Positions 27,192 through 34,496 are shown, counted from the first letter of the stretch. The stretch is 36,194 nucleotides of DNA from Fluviibacter sp964387485 (GCA_964387485.1 CAYLWV010000008.1:1-36194); one strand, 5' to 3'. The notes: generated by a model not told the origin, from the sequence alone. Program-made: numbers and translations.

Positions 27192-27449
27192 ATGGCAAAA
27201 AAACTCAGCGTTACCATCGAACTTGAAATGACCGTACCGGACGAGTGGCAGATCATTGAAACCGAAGACGGTATCGGTGTTCTGAAGATCGGCCCGGAGC
27301 AGTATCTGGATCTGACCTTCGAACCCATGGTCACCAGCGATGTCGAAGGCTCGTGGACTAACAACGTCAGCGACGAGTTCATGGACGAACTCATGGATAT
27401 GGTGGAAGCCGAATCGGTGGCCTACGAACTCAAGCAGACCCTGAACTGA
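27192..27449 (+). CDS. Small acidic protein of unknown function
   Basis: The protein has 85 aa, starts at ATG 27192 with AAGGAG eight bases upstream, and has its own plausible promoter. It alternates hydrophobic and polar residues at the N-terminus (KLSVTIELEMTVPDEWQII), suggesting beta strands. The second half is acidic and helical (DEFMDELMDMVEAES). No cysteine, signal peptide or membrane helix is seen. I do not recognise a family. It sits between dksA and selO on the opposite strand to dksA. Codon use matches the neighbours and the ribosome-binding site is good, so it is probably a real gene. Confidence 0.8.
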   Translation: MAKKLSVTIELEMTVPDEWQIIETEDGIGVLKIGPEQYLDLTFEPMVTSDVEGSWTNNVSDEFMDELMDMVEAESVAYELKQTLN

Positions 27450-27470
27450 CTGCGACACAATCACCATCAG

Positions 27471-28934
27471 ATGGGGTGTTTGAATCGCCAGGCAGACGCG
27501 CTGGCCGGGGCAGGGTTGCAGCTGACTTACCGGCGCTTGCCGCCGGCTTTCTTTAGCGAGCTCACGCCACGGCCGGTACGCGCACCCGCGCTCACTGTGC
27601 TGAACCATGCCCTGGCGCAAAGCCTGGGCATGGATGCCGCACAACTGGCATCGCCAGAATGTGTGCGCGTGCTCGCAGGCAATACCTTTGTAGAAGGTCT
27701 GCCCGCCATTGCCCAAGCCTATGCCGGCCATCAGTTCGGCAATTTCACCATGCTGGGTGACGGCAGGGCGTTACTGCTCGGCGAGCTCGTTACACCCGAT
27801 GGCAATATCGTTGATCTCCAGCTCAAAGGATCTGGCCCAACACCCTATGCCCGCCGGGGCGATGGGCGGGCAGCGCTCGGCCCCATGTTGCGGGAATACC
27901 TCATCAGCGAGACCATGCACGGGCTCGGTATACCCACCACGCGTAGCCTGGCGGTGGTCAGTACCGGGGAAGCCGTCTACCGGGAAACCGCCTTGCCCGG
28001 CGCCGTACTCACCCGTGTGGCCGCCAGTCATATCCGTGTGGGTACTTTCGAGTTTGCTGCGACCCAGGGTGACGAGGCTGTCAGGGCGCTGGCCGATTAC
28101 GCCATCGACCGCCATTACCCGGTAGCACGCAACAGTGCCAATCCTTATCATGCATTCCTCAACGCCGTGATTGATCGACAAGCGGCATTGATTGCCCGCT
28201 GGATGCAGGTGGGTTTTGTGCATGGGGTCATGAATACCGACAACATGAGCATTGCCGGTGAAACCATCGACTACGGCCCCTGTGCCTTTATGGATCGTTA
28301 CGACCCGTCCACGGTATTCAGTTCCATTGACCGGCAGGCTCGCTACGCCTACGCCAACCAGCCGCGCATGGCGCACTGGAACCTGAGCCGTCTGGCTGAA
28401 GCCCTGTTGCCGGTGTTGCATACCGACGAGAGCGAAGCACTGCAACTGGCGAAAAACGCTATTGGCGAATATCCCGGCCTCTATCAGCAATACTGGCACA
28501 GCGGCCTCTGCCGTAAAGTCGGCATCACCACGCCAGACCGCAACGCGGTTCGGCTGGCTGGCGAACTGCTGGACCAGATGTGGCACGCCGGTGCCGACAT
28601 GACCAACACCTTTGCCCAGCTATCGCATGATGCACTGGACGACCCGGTCTTCAGTGAATGGGTGTCGCGCTGGCGTGAGCTTATTGATGGTCAGCCCGGC
28701 GGCATGCCGGCCGCGCAGCAGCTCATGCAGCAGGTTAACCCGGTGGTGATCCCGCGCAACCTGCTGGTTCAGGCCGCGCTGGATGACGCATCAGAAGAGA
28801 AGGGCGATCTTCAACCCTTTAGCCAACTGCACCAGGTGATCCAGACGCCATTTGACCCGCGTCACGCCGGCTCGATCTACACCCGGGCCCCGATGCCGGA
28901 TGCCCGGCCCTATGTTACCTATTGCGGCACATAA
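27471..28934 (+). CDS. selO: Protein adenylyltransferase SelO (YdiU/UPF0061)
   Basis: The 487-aa pseudokinase transfers AMP to Ser/Thr/Tyr of target proteins and is linked to redox homeostasis. Motifs in order are YAGHQFGNFTMLGDGRA, DLQLKGSGPTPYARRGDGRA (nucleotide-binding Lys/Arg), REYLISETMHGLGIPTTRSLAVV, and VHGVMNTDNMSIAGETIDYGPCAFMD with the metal-binding Asn/Asp. The C-terminus ends YCGT, with a Cys at the place where some eukaryotic members have selenocysteine. The ATG at 27471 lacks a clear ribosome-binding site, so a start a few codons later cannot be excluded. The gene is followed by a Sel1-repeat gene two bases on. Confidence 0.95.
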   Translation: MGCLNRQADALAGAGLQLTYRRLPPAFFSELTPRPVRAPALTVLNHALAQSLGMDAAQLASPECVRVLAGNTFVEGLPAIAQAYAGHQFGNFTMLGDGRALLLGELVTPDGNIVDLQLKGSGPTPYARRGDGRAALGPMLREYLISETMHGLGIPTTRSLAVVSTGEAVYRETALPGAVLTRVAASHIRVGTFEFAATQGDEAVRALADYAIDRHYPVARNSANPYHAFLNAVIDRQAALIARWMQVGFVHGVMNTDNMSIAGETIDYGPCAFMDRYDPSTVFSSIDRQARYAYANQPRMAHWNLSRLAEALLPVLHTDESEALQLAKNAIGEYPGLYQQYWHSGLCRKVGITTPDRNAVRLAGELLDQMWHAGADMTNTFAQLSHDALDDPVFSEWVSRWRELIDGQPGGMPAAQQLMQQVNPVVIPRNLLVQAALDDASEEKGDLQPFSQLHQVIQTPFDPRHAGSIYTRAPMPDARPYVTYCGT

Positions 28935-28936
28935 CG

Positions 28937-29443
28937 ATGCGCCTGATCAAACTCCTTATCGGCTGTCTGCCCCTGTTCAGCCAGGCTGTCTGGGCCGACA
29001 ATATGGCCGAATGCGAAAACATCATCCGCTCCGGTAATGAGAACTGGGCCTACCGCTACTGCCTGGTGCCCGCCGAAGAGGGCAACCCCAAAGCCCAGGT
29101 GCTGGTGGGCATGGCCTTCATGACCGGCGTGGGCATCCTCAAAAACCCCGAACTGGCCGTGTACTGGTTTAAACGCGCCGCCGACCAGAACTACCCGGGC
29201 GGTATGTACCAGCTGGCGCTCAGCAAACTGGCCGGCCTGGGCACCCCGGAAGATGAAAAGGGCGGCATGGCGCTTATGCAGAAAGCCGCACAAGCCGGGT
29301 CCGTGCGAGCAGTAGAGTTTCTAACCGAACTGGGCGTACCGATTGAAAAGCCCCAGGAGCCGGCTGCTAAATCGAAAAAAGTGAAGAAATACGAATGCAC
29401 TGGTGTAGGGTGTGGCCGCCCGACAGATGGGTTTGGCCGATAA
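28937..29443 (+). CDS. Secreted Sel1-repeat (tetratricopeptide-like) protein
   Basis: The 168-aa protein has a signal peptide ending near SQAVWA (residue 20), then a Cys-containing segment, and two Sel1-like repeats of about 36 residues (about 50-85 and 86-120: AVYWFKRAADQNYPGGMYQLA and GMALMQKAAQAGSVRAVEFL). The C-terminus is Lys-rich with two cysteines (YECTGVGCG). Sel1 repeats mediate protein contacts; the partner is unknown. ATG 28937 follows the selO stop by two bases without its own ribosome-binding site, so it is probably translationally coupled to selO. The TTG at 28922 is less likely. Confidence 0.85.
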   Translation: MRLIKLLIGCLPLFSQAVWADNMAECENIIRSGNENWAYRYCLVPAEEGNPKAQVLVGMAFMTGVGILKNPELAVYWFKRAADQNYPGGMYQLALSKLAGLGTPEDEKGGMALMQKAAQAGSVRAVEFLTELGVPIEKPQEPAAKSKKVKKYECTGVGCGRPTDGFGR

Positions 29444-29469
29444 CTAAGTACGAGGTATGGAGTATTGAT

Positions 29470-29907
29470 ATGGACCTCTTTCTCCAGGCAGCCATCGAAG
29501 AAGCCCGGTTGGGCTTGAGCGAAGGCGGTATTCCCATCGGAGCGGTGCTGGTTCATAACGCGCAGATCATCGGCCGGGGGCATAACCGCCGGGTGCAACA
29601 GGGCAGTGCCATTCTGCACGGCGAGATGGACGCCCTGGAAAACGCCGGTCGATTACCGGCGCAGATCTATCGAGAATCCGTCCTCTATACCACGCTATCG
29701 CCTTGCCCCATGTGTACTGGGGCGATTCTGCTTTATGGCATCCCCAAAGTGGTGGTCGGAGAAAACCAGAGCTTTATGGGCGAGGAAGACTTGCTTCGTT
29801 CCCGAGGTGTGACTGTGGAAGTCATCCAGGACCCGACCTGTATCACCCTGATGCAGGACTTTATCGCTGCCAAGCCAGCGCTCTGGAACGAAGATATCGG
29901 GGTGTAA
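29470..29907 (+). CDS. Zinc-dependent cytosine deaminase of the yeast FCY1 type
   Basis: The 145-aa CDA-fold deaminase has zinc ligands H50 (LHGEMDALENAGR, catalytic E52) and C79 and C82 (SPCPMCTGAI). The spacing of these residues equals that of yeast cytosine deaminase (H62, E64, C91, C94). The rest also matches that enzyme, including LYGIPKVVVGEN and the C-terminal W-x-EDIG, which closes the active site there. Known bacterial cytosine deaminases are mostly the unrelated CodA type. Guanine deaminase or an untested purine/pyrimidine base deaminase is the alternative. ATG 29470 gives the normal length; the frame from 29395 overlaps the Sel1 gene. Confidence 0.87.
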   Translation: MDLFLQAAIEEARLGLSEGGIPIGAVLVHNAQIIGRGHNRRVQQGSAILHGEMDALENAGRLPAQIYRESVLYTTLSPCPMCTGAILLYGIPKVVVGENQSFMGEEDLLRSRGVTVEVIQDPTCITLMQDFIAAKPALWNEDIGV

Positions 29908-29970
29908 AAACAATTCGAGAGGCTCATCTGGTGAGACTTTCGCGGTCTAGCATGATCCATAAGCTATTAC

Positions 29971-29999
29971 TTGCAAAACGTGAACAAGTGATTACAATA
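29971..29999 (+). promoter_or_regulatory. Candidate promoter of the toxin-antitoxin operon, overlapping the toxin start codon
   Basis: TTGCAA (29971-29976) and TACAAT (29994-29999) are separated by exactly 17 bases. The predicted transcription start (about 30006) is downstream of the first ATG (29999). Translation would then begin at the in-frame ATG 30023, or another promoter is used. Confidence 0.4.
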
Positions 30000-30304
30000 T
30001 GGACATCTATAGAATCAAACGCATGCCAGAGTTTGACCTCTGGTTTAACGGAATTAAAGACGGGTTTACGCGTATTCGTCTGGCGAAACGCCTCGATAAA
30101 GCGCAGCGTGGCCTATTGGGAGACGTTGAACCCGTAGGTGACGGCGTGTTCGAAATGCGTGAGTTTTTCGGGCCAGGCTGGCGGCTCTACTATGTGGAGT
30201 GCGATGGGACCTTGATTGTCATGCTGGGTGGGGGCGATAAGTCTACGCAAAAAGACGACATCGCCAAGGCTATCGCGCTATCAAAGACACTGGAAAGAGG
30301 CTAA
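29999..30304 (+). CDS. Type II toxin of the RelE/ParE superfamily (HigB-like addiction killer)
   Basis: The 101-aa protein has the family pattern PEFDLWFNGIKDGFTRIRLAKRL, then GDVEPVGDGVFEMREFFGPGWRLYYV and LLGGGDKSTQ-like GGGDKSTQKDDIAKAIAL. This is the 'addiction module killer' subgroup of RelE/ParE toxins, which usually cut mRNA at the ribosome. Start ATG 29999 gives the family's normal N-terminus, but there is no ribosome-binding site, and ATG 30023 is the alternative. The antitoxin gene follows two bases after the stop (toxin first, as in higBA). The toxin target is inferred from the family only. Confidence 0.88.
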   Translation: MDIYRIKRMPEFDLWFNGIKDGFTRIRLAKRLDKAQRGLLGDVEPVGDGVFEMREFFGPGWRLYYVECDGTLIVMLGGGDKSTQKDDIAKAIALSKTLERG

Positions 30305-30306
30305 TC

Positions 30307-30612
30307 ATGAATAAACGAATCAATATCGCCGATCTACCGGAATTTGATCTGGCTGAGTACCTGAAGACAGATGAAGACGTTGCGCAGTATCTGACGAGCG
30401 TGCTTGAGGAGAATGATGGCGCCGAACTCACCCATGCCCTTGGAGTAATCGCACGGGCGCGAGGTATGACAGAAGTCGCCCGGGCCTCTGGCCTCACACG
30501 GGAAGCGCTTTACAAAGCACTGCGCCCAAGCTCCCAGCCACGCTTTGAAACCATTGCACGTGTTTGTACAGCTTTAGGTGTAAAGCTTGTGGCAAAGCCG
30601 AGGCATGTTTAA
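30307..30612 (+). CDS. HigA-like antitoxin (addiction module antidote, XRE-type HTH)
   Basis: The 101-aa protein starts with an N-terminal segment (PEFDLAEYLKTDEDVAQYL) typical of antidotes paired with this toxin group. A Cro/XRE helix-turn-helix follows (about 55-95: ARARGMTEVARASGLTREALYKALR, PRFETIARVCTALGVKL). It should neutralise the toxin and repress the pair's promoter. ATG 30307 is two bases after the toxin stop, with AAGAGG at 30295-30300. Confidence 0.9.
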   Translation: MNKRINIADLPEFDLAEYLKTDEDVAQYLTSVLEENDGAELTHALGVIARARGMTEVARASGLTREALYKALRPSSQPRFETIARVCTALGVKLVAKPRHV

Positions 30613-30705
30613 TGGCAAGCACAAGCAGAGCAATTTGCCGCATACGCTGTGCGCTAACCCAATATTACTTACGCAATCTTGCAGACTCAGATCTAAGGAA
30701 TTCCT

Positions 30706-31653
30706 ATGAAACTCAAACTGGTGAATGCCGTACTGAATTGCTTAAAGGAACAACCCGAAGCAAAGCTGACTGCAAGGCAGATCGCCGAATGGATATTTAT
30801 TACTTATCCTGCCGAATGTAAGGAGAAAAAATCCAATAGTAGAGGTGATTACATCAAGAACGATGCTGATTTAGTTCAACAACTTGTCGCAGAAATCAGC
30901 TCCCAGCGTCCACGCTTACAAAAGCAACATCCTGAAGTTAAGACGACTGAGGGTCGACCGAGGAAGTATTACTATTCGGAGAAGACTGATAGCGCAGAGG
31001 TGGCAGCGGCAGAGAGCGTCGTTGTCCAGCCTACTGCTGGTGCTAACGATGATAGATTCGGAGAACACGCTTTATACCCGCTGCTTTCGCTGTATTTGTG
31101 GGAGGAGTTTGGGGTCTACTCGAAGCGTATCGATGAGAAACGCTCATCTAATAAGCGCGGGCCAAATGGCAATCGTTGGTTGTATCCGGACTTGGTCGGG
31201 ATGGAGGATTTGGGCGCTGAGTGGCATCAAGAAGTACGGGACTGCGTGAATCAGTATTCCGATAAGCGTACCAAGTTGTGGTCGTTCGAGGTTAAGCTAC
31301 TGATCAATCGATCAAACGTGCGTGAATGCTTTTTCCAAGCCGTCTCTAATTCCTCTTGGGCGAATTTTGGTTATCTTGTCGCAGCGGAGATCGAAGGCCA
31401 GGACACGCTTAAGGAATTGCGAATGCTGTTCGCAGCACACGGCATTGGACTGATTAAATTAGATACTGAGAACCCTGTAGATAGTCAGGTTTTGATTCCG
31501 TCACGCGAGAGAGATGAGATTGATTGGGATATGGCAAACCGATTGACAACCGAAAACCGGGATTTTGTGGAGTATGTGAAGCTAGTGAGGCAGTTCTACC
31601 AAATTGGCGAGGCACGCTTAGCAGACTGGGACGTTCCCAAGGCAGAGGATTGA
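30706..31653 (+). CDS. HrgA/COG2958-like protein: HARE-type winged helix plus PD-(D/E)xK nuclease-like domain
   Basis: The 315-aa protein begins with a winged-helix segment (about 1-90: LVNAVLNCLKEQPEAKLTARQIAEWI, QRPRLQK, GRPRKYYY) of the HARE-HTH type found in chromatin factors and restriction enzymes. After a short linker comes a restriction-endonuclease-like core: E120 (FGEHALYP), D162 in YPDLVGMED, E195 and K197 in WSFEVKL, and Q211 in FFQAVSNSSWA, in the order E, D, ExK, Q. This is the shape of Mrr/HrgA-type proteins; H. pylori hrgA replaces a restriction gene. GC is lower than the neighbours (24 of 60 bases GC at 30841-30900). RBS TAAGGAA is at 30692-30698. No methyltransferase is adjacent, so its role in defence is inference. 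Confidence 0.8.
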   Translation: MKLKLVNAVLNCLKEQPEAKLTARQIAEWIFITYPAECKEKKSNSRGDYIKNDADLVQQLVAEISSQRPRLQKQHPEVKTTEGRPRKYYYSEKTDSAEVAAAESVVVQPTAGANDDRFGEHALYPLLSLYLWEEFGVYSKRIDEKRSSNKRGPNGNRWLYPDLVGMEDLGAEWHQEVRDCVNQYSDKRTKLWSFEVKLLINRSNVRECFFQAVSNSSWANFGYLVAAEIEGQDTLKELRMLFAAHGIGLIKLDTENPVDSQVLIPSRERDEIDWDMANRLTTENRDFVEYVKLVRQFYQIGEARLADWDVPKAED

Positions 31654-31699
31654 GATCAACATGATTAGCCGATTATGTCGGACCTTAAGTATGTCTATG

Positions 31700-31731
31700 T
31701 ACTGCCCAGTATGGTTTTACTGCTGGCAGTA
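31700..31731 (+). other. Hairpin downstream of the HrgA-like gene
   Basis: TACTGCCCAG (31700-31709) pairs with CTGGCAGTA (31723-31731) with one bulged C. A T-rich but interrupted stretch follows (31738-31747). It may be a weak terminator of the accessory patch. Confidence 0.35.
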
Positions 31732-31785
31732 AGCATTGTTTTGCTTTAGGCTTATTGCACTTTGACTGTTGGGATTGATGCTTGT

Positions 31786-32043
31786 ATGCGCCGTTATCTG
31801 ATTGCTTTGTTGCCTGTGGTGTTTCTGGTGGGCTGTGGTACGACCGATTACCAGAAAACGATTGCCTCGCCTTATCTGGGTTGCACGACGGAAGACATCA
31901 CCATTGCCGGTAGTGGCGGTGGCTGGATGACGGCCCATGAGGGTTGGATTGCCGTGTGCCTCGGCAAGGCGGTGCAGTGTGTGGAAAGCCGGGATAGTGG
32001 TGGTGGCTGTGTGTATCTGGAGCAGCCGGCTGGCCAGCGCTAA
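31786..32043 (+). CDS. Small putative lipoprotein
   Basis: The 85-aa protein starts MRRYLIALLPVVFLVGC. The lipobox LVGC places the lipidated Cys at residue 17, followed by GTTDYQK. The mature part is about 68 residues and Gly-rich, with four further cysteines (LGCT, VCLG, QCVE, GCVY) that could form disulfides in the periplasm. I do not recognise a family. ATG 31786 was used; the TTG at 31762 would put eight polar residues before the signal. It faces the tRNA cluster and shares its terminator hairpin. Confidence 0.65.
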   Translation: MRRYLIALLPVVFLVGCGTTDYQKTIASPYLGCTTEDITIAGSGGGWMTAHEGWIAVCLGKAVQCVESRDSGGGCVYLEQPAGQR

Positions 32044-32062
32044 CCGTGACCTCTGAAACGAG

Positions 32063-32088
32063 AAAGGCCCTGACAAGTCAGGGCCTTT
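32063..32088. terminator. Terminator hairpin between the small lipoprotein and the tRNA operon
   Basis: AAAGGCCCTGAC (32063-32074) is perfectly complementary to GTCAGGGCCTTT (32077-32088), with a two-base gap. It lies 19 bases after the lipoprotein stop and seven bases beyond the 3' end of tRNA-His. T-runs are short on both sides (TTT), so it may end transcripts in both directions but imperfectly. Confidence 0.65.
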
Positions 32089-32095
32089 GAATTTC

Positions 32096-32172
32096 TGGGG
32101 CGATCGACGGGACTCGAACCCGCAACACCCGGGATCACAACCCGGTGCTCTACCAATTGAACTACGACCGCC
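32096..32172 (-). tRNA. tRNA-His (GUG)
   Basis: The 77-base gene folds as a full cloverleaf. The acceptor stem has seven pairs plus the extra G-1 paired to C73, diagnostic of tRNA-His. The anticodon loop TTGTGAT gives GTG, the T-arm is GCGGGTTCGAGTCCCGT, and CCA is encoded. It is last in the three-tRNA transcript. Confidence 0.96.
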
Positions 32173-32189
32173 ATTGGTATGTACTGCTT

Positions 32190-32266
32190 TGGCGCGCCCG
32201 GCGAGACTCGAACTCACAACCTACGGCTTAGAAGGCCGTTGCTCTATCCGGTTGAGCTACGGGCGC
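32190..32266 (-). tRNA. tRNA-Arg (UCU)
   Basis: The 77-base gene has acceptor pairs GCGCCCG with CGGGCGC, discriminator G and encoded CCA. The anticodon loop CTTCTAA gives TCT, reading the rare arginine codons AGA/AGG. It lies between tRNA-Pro and tRNA-His. Confidence 0.96.
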
Positions 32267-32318
32267 CTCACAGAAACGCGCTACTACTATGTGCTACTGA
32301 TACTGCAACGACAGAAAC

Positions 32319-32396
32319 TGGTCGGGGCGGTGGGATTCGAACTCACGACCTCCTGGTCCCAAACCAGGCGCGATAACCGGACTACGCTACGCCCCG
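32319..32396 (-). tRNA. tRNA-Pro (UGG)
   Basis: The 78-base gene starts with C1, as bacterial tRNA-Pro does. The acceptor CGGGGCG pairs with CGCCCCG, with discriminator A and encoded CCA. The anticodon loop TTTGGGA gives TGG. It is the first gene of the cluster, just downstream of a strong promoter. Confidence 0.96.
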
Positions 32397-32407
32397 ACGA
32401 GCCCAAG

Positions 32408-32437
32408 ACTATAGCGGAGCGCATACCACTTCGTCAA
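32408..32437 (-). promoter_or_regulatory. Promoter of the tRNA-Pro-Arg-His operon
   Basis: On the minus strand TTGACG (32437-32432) and TATAGT (32413-32408) each match five of six consensus bases, with an 18-base spacer. The predicted start is near 32401, a few bases before tRNA-Pro. A G/C-rich stretch after the -10 is typical of stringently controlled stable-RNA promoters. Confidence 0.8.
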
Positions 32438-32460
32438 GGTTTCTTTGCTTCAATAATGCG

Positions 32461-33366
32461 TTAAATCAGGGTTTGCAGTGACGCCTGATCCACGAGGAAC
32501 ACAAAGTCGCTGCCGCCATCGGTATCCAGCCAGACCAGAGGCAGGTCGGGGTAGGTGGCTTCCATGGCGGCGCGGTTGTGGCCGATTTCTACAATGAGCC
32601 AGCCGCCGGGGTTGAGCGTCTTTGCGGCCTGGCGCAGCAGGGTGTGCACGAGGTCCAGACCATCGTTGCCACCGGCCAGTGCCATTTCGGGCTCGTGGCG
32701 GTATTCGGTGGGTAGGCTGGCCATGGCGGGAGCATCGACGTACGGCGGGTTGCTGATGATGATGTCGTATTTCTGATCCAGCAGCGGCGCCATGAGGTCG
32801 CCGTGATGCAGTTTGAGGCGCTCGCCGAGGCCGTACATGTCTACGTTGATGCGGGCCACGTCTAGTGCATCCGTCGAGAGATCAACGGCATCGACCTGGC
32901 TATCCGGGAAGTGCACAGCGGCCAGAATGGCCAGGCAGCCGGAGCCGGTGCAGATGTCGGCAATACGTTTAATGCTGGCAGGGTTTTGTACCCAGGGGGC
33001 CAGGTCGTCCATGATCAGTTCGGCGATGAACGAGCGGGGCACAATCACGCGGCGATCAATCTTAAAAATGTACGGGCCGAGCCAGGCTTCGCCGAGGATG
33101 TAGGCAAGTGGGGCTTTTGTTTCGCAACGCTCATCAAGGCGCTGTTGCAGCGTGGTGCGCTCGGTGTCGCTGAGCAGTTGCGACCAGCATTTGTCCAGCT
33201 CGTCAAAGGGCACATCCAGCGTGGCGCTGATCAGCCAGGCGACTTCGTCTTCCGGGCAGGTGCAGCCATGGCCGTAGCTCAGCTCGGCACGATTGAGTTG
33301 CTCAACTGCGGCTTCATAAAAAGCGGCGACACTCTGGGGTTGCGTGTTATTGCCGGGTGCGGTCAT
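32461..33366 (-). CDS. prmB: Ribosomal protein L3 N5-glutamine methyltransferase PrmB
   Basis: The 301-aa SAM-dependent enzyme methylates a glutamine of ribosomal protein L3. The N-terminal helical domain (15-95) ends with PLAYILGEAWLGPYIFKID, which is PrmB-like. The SAM motif is DICTGSGC (137-144) and the catalytic NPPY is at 206-209, then VDAPAMASLPTEYRHEPEMALAGG. HemK/PrmC is the paralogue alternative, but the long N-terminus favours PrmB. Its ATG overlaps the dapE stop by four bases (ATGA). Confidence 0.94.
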   Translation of the reverse strand: MTAPGNNTQPQSVAAFYEAAVEQLNRAELSYGHGCTCPEDEVAWLISATLDVPFDELDKCWSQLLSDTERTTLQQRLDERCETKAPLAYILGEAWLGPYIFKIDRRVIVPRSFIAELIMDDLAPWVQNPASIKRIADICTGSGCLAILAAVHFPDSQVDAVDLSTDALDVARINVDMYGLGERLKLHHGDLMAPLLDQKYDIIISNPPYVDAPAMASLPTEYRHEPEMALAGGNDGLDLVHTLLRQAAKTLNPGGWLIVEIGHNRAAMEATYPDLPLVWLDTDGGSDFVFLVDQASLQTLI

Positions 33367-34493
33367 TTGAGCAGTTGGGCAAAGATCTGTTGGTAGATGC
33401 CGGCCAGTTGCGGCAGGGCGTCAACGTCGATGTGTTCGTCGATCATGTGGATCGAGGCATTGACGGGCCCTAATTCGATGATCTGTTCGGCGATCTCGGC
33501 AATAAAGCGTGCGTCCGAGGTGCCGCCGGTAGTGGAAAGCTCGGTGTCGATGCCGCAGACGGTTTTAATGGCCTGGCGGGCCGCATCGGCCAGGGGGCCG
33601 TCGGGCGTGATGAAGGGCTTGGCGCCCAGCGTCCATTCGATGCTGTAGTCCACGCCGTAGCGCTGGAGCAGGTCTTCCACGTGCGCCTTCAGGCCTTCGG
33701 CCGTGCTGGCCGTGGAGAAGCGGAAGTTGAACTTCAGGTTCAGCGTGCCGGGAATAACGTTGGTTGCACCGGTGCCGGCATTGAAGTTGGAGATCTGCCA
33801 GGTAGTCGGCGGAAAGTAGTCGTTGCCTTTGTCCCAGGTAGTTTCAGTGAGTTCGGCCAGGGCCGGGGCAAAGATGTGAATCGGGTTACGAGCCAGGTGC
33901 GGATACGCGACGTGGCCCTGAATACCCTTGACGGTGAGGTTAGCGGAGAGTGAACCCCGACGACCATTCTTGATCATGTCGCCACAGCGGTTGACCGAGG
34001 TGGGCTCACCGACGATGGCGTACTGGATGGTTTCGCCACGGGCCTTGAGGGCATCGACCACGATGGTGGTGCCGTCGTTGGCGGGGCCTTCTTCATCCGA
34101 AGTCAGCAGAAAGGCAATGGAACCCGGATGGTTGGGGTTGGCGGCAACAAATTGCTCCACGGCCACAATAAAGGCGGCAAGGGAGCTTTTCATATCGGCG
34201 GCGCCACGACCATAGAGCTTGCCGTCACGGACGGTAGGCTCGAAGGGAGGCGATGTCCAGGCGGCCAGGTCACCGGTGGGTACGACATCCGTATGGCCGG
34301 CCAGCACCATGAGCGGTGCGCTGGTGCCCCGACGCGCCCAGAGGTTGCTGGTGCCGTTACGGTCGATACGCTCGAAGCTAAAGCCCAAGGGCTTCAGACG
34401 TTCGGCGATCAGTTCCAGGCAGCCGGCATCCTCGGGGGTCACCGAAGGACGGGCGATCAGTGCTTCGGCCAGTGCGCGTACGGGTTCAGTCAT
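33363..34493 (-). CDS. dapE: Succinyl-diaminopimelate desuccinylase
   Basis: The 376-aa M20 metallohydrolase makes LL-diaminopimelate for lysine and peptidoglycan. Metal ligands are visible at H67 (LAGHTDVVPTGD) and D100 (GRGAADMKSS), with the catalytic E134 and E135 of TSDEEGPA next to them. The dimerisation domain lies in the middle (about 180-290), and GGTSDARF is near residue 325. It follows dapD by three bases and overlaps prmB, so the three genes form one operon. Confidence 0.96.
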   Translation of the reverse strand: MTEPVRALAEALIARPSVTPEDAGCLELIAERLKPLGFSFERIDRNGTSNLWARRGTSAPLMVLAGHTDVVPTGDLAAWTSPPFEPTVRDGKLYGRGAADMKSSLAAFIVAVEQFVAANPNHPGSIAFLLTSDEEGPANDGTTIVVDALKARGETIQYAIVGEPTSVNRCGDMIKNGRRGSLSANLTVKGIQGHVAYPHLARNPIHIFAPALAELTETTWDKGNDYFPPTTWQISNFNAGTGATNVIPGTLNLKFNFRFSTASTAEGLKAHVEDLLQRYGVDYSIEWTLGAKPFITPDGPLADAARQAIKTVCGIDTELSTTGGTSDARFIAEIAEQIIELGPVNASIHMIDEHIDVDALPQLAGIYQQIFAQLLK

Positions 34494-34496
34494 TAC

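Noticed and set aside
30564..30821. 85-aa plus-strand frame between the antitoxin and the HrgA-like gene
   Set aside because: It overlaps both genes in another frame and has no ribosome-binding site or recognisable product.
32096..32396. tRNA cluster as an integration (att) site for the accessory patch
   Set aside because: I looked for a repeat of the tRNA 3' ends on the far side of the patch (29900-30000) and saw none. No integrase gene is present.
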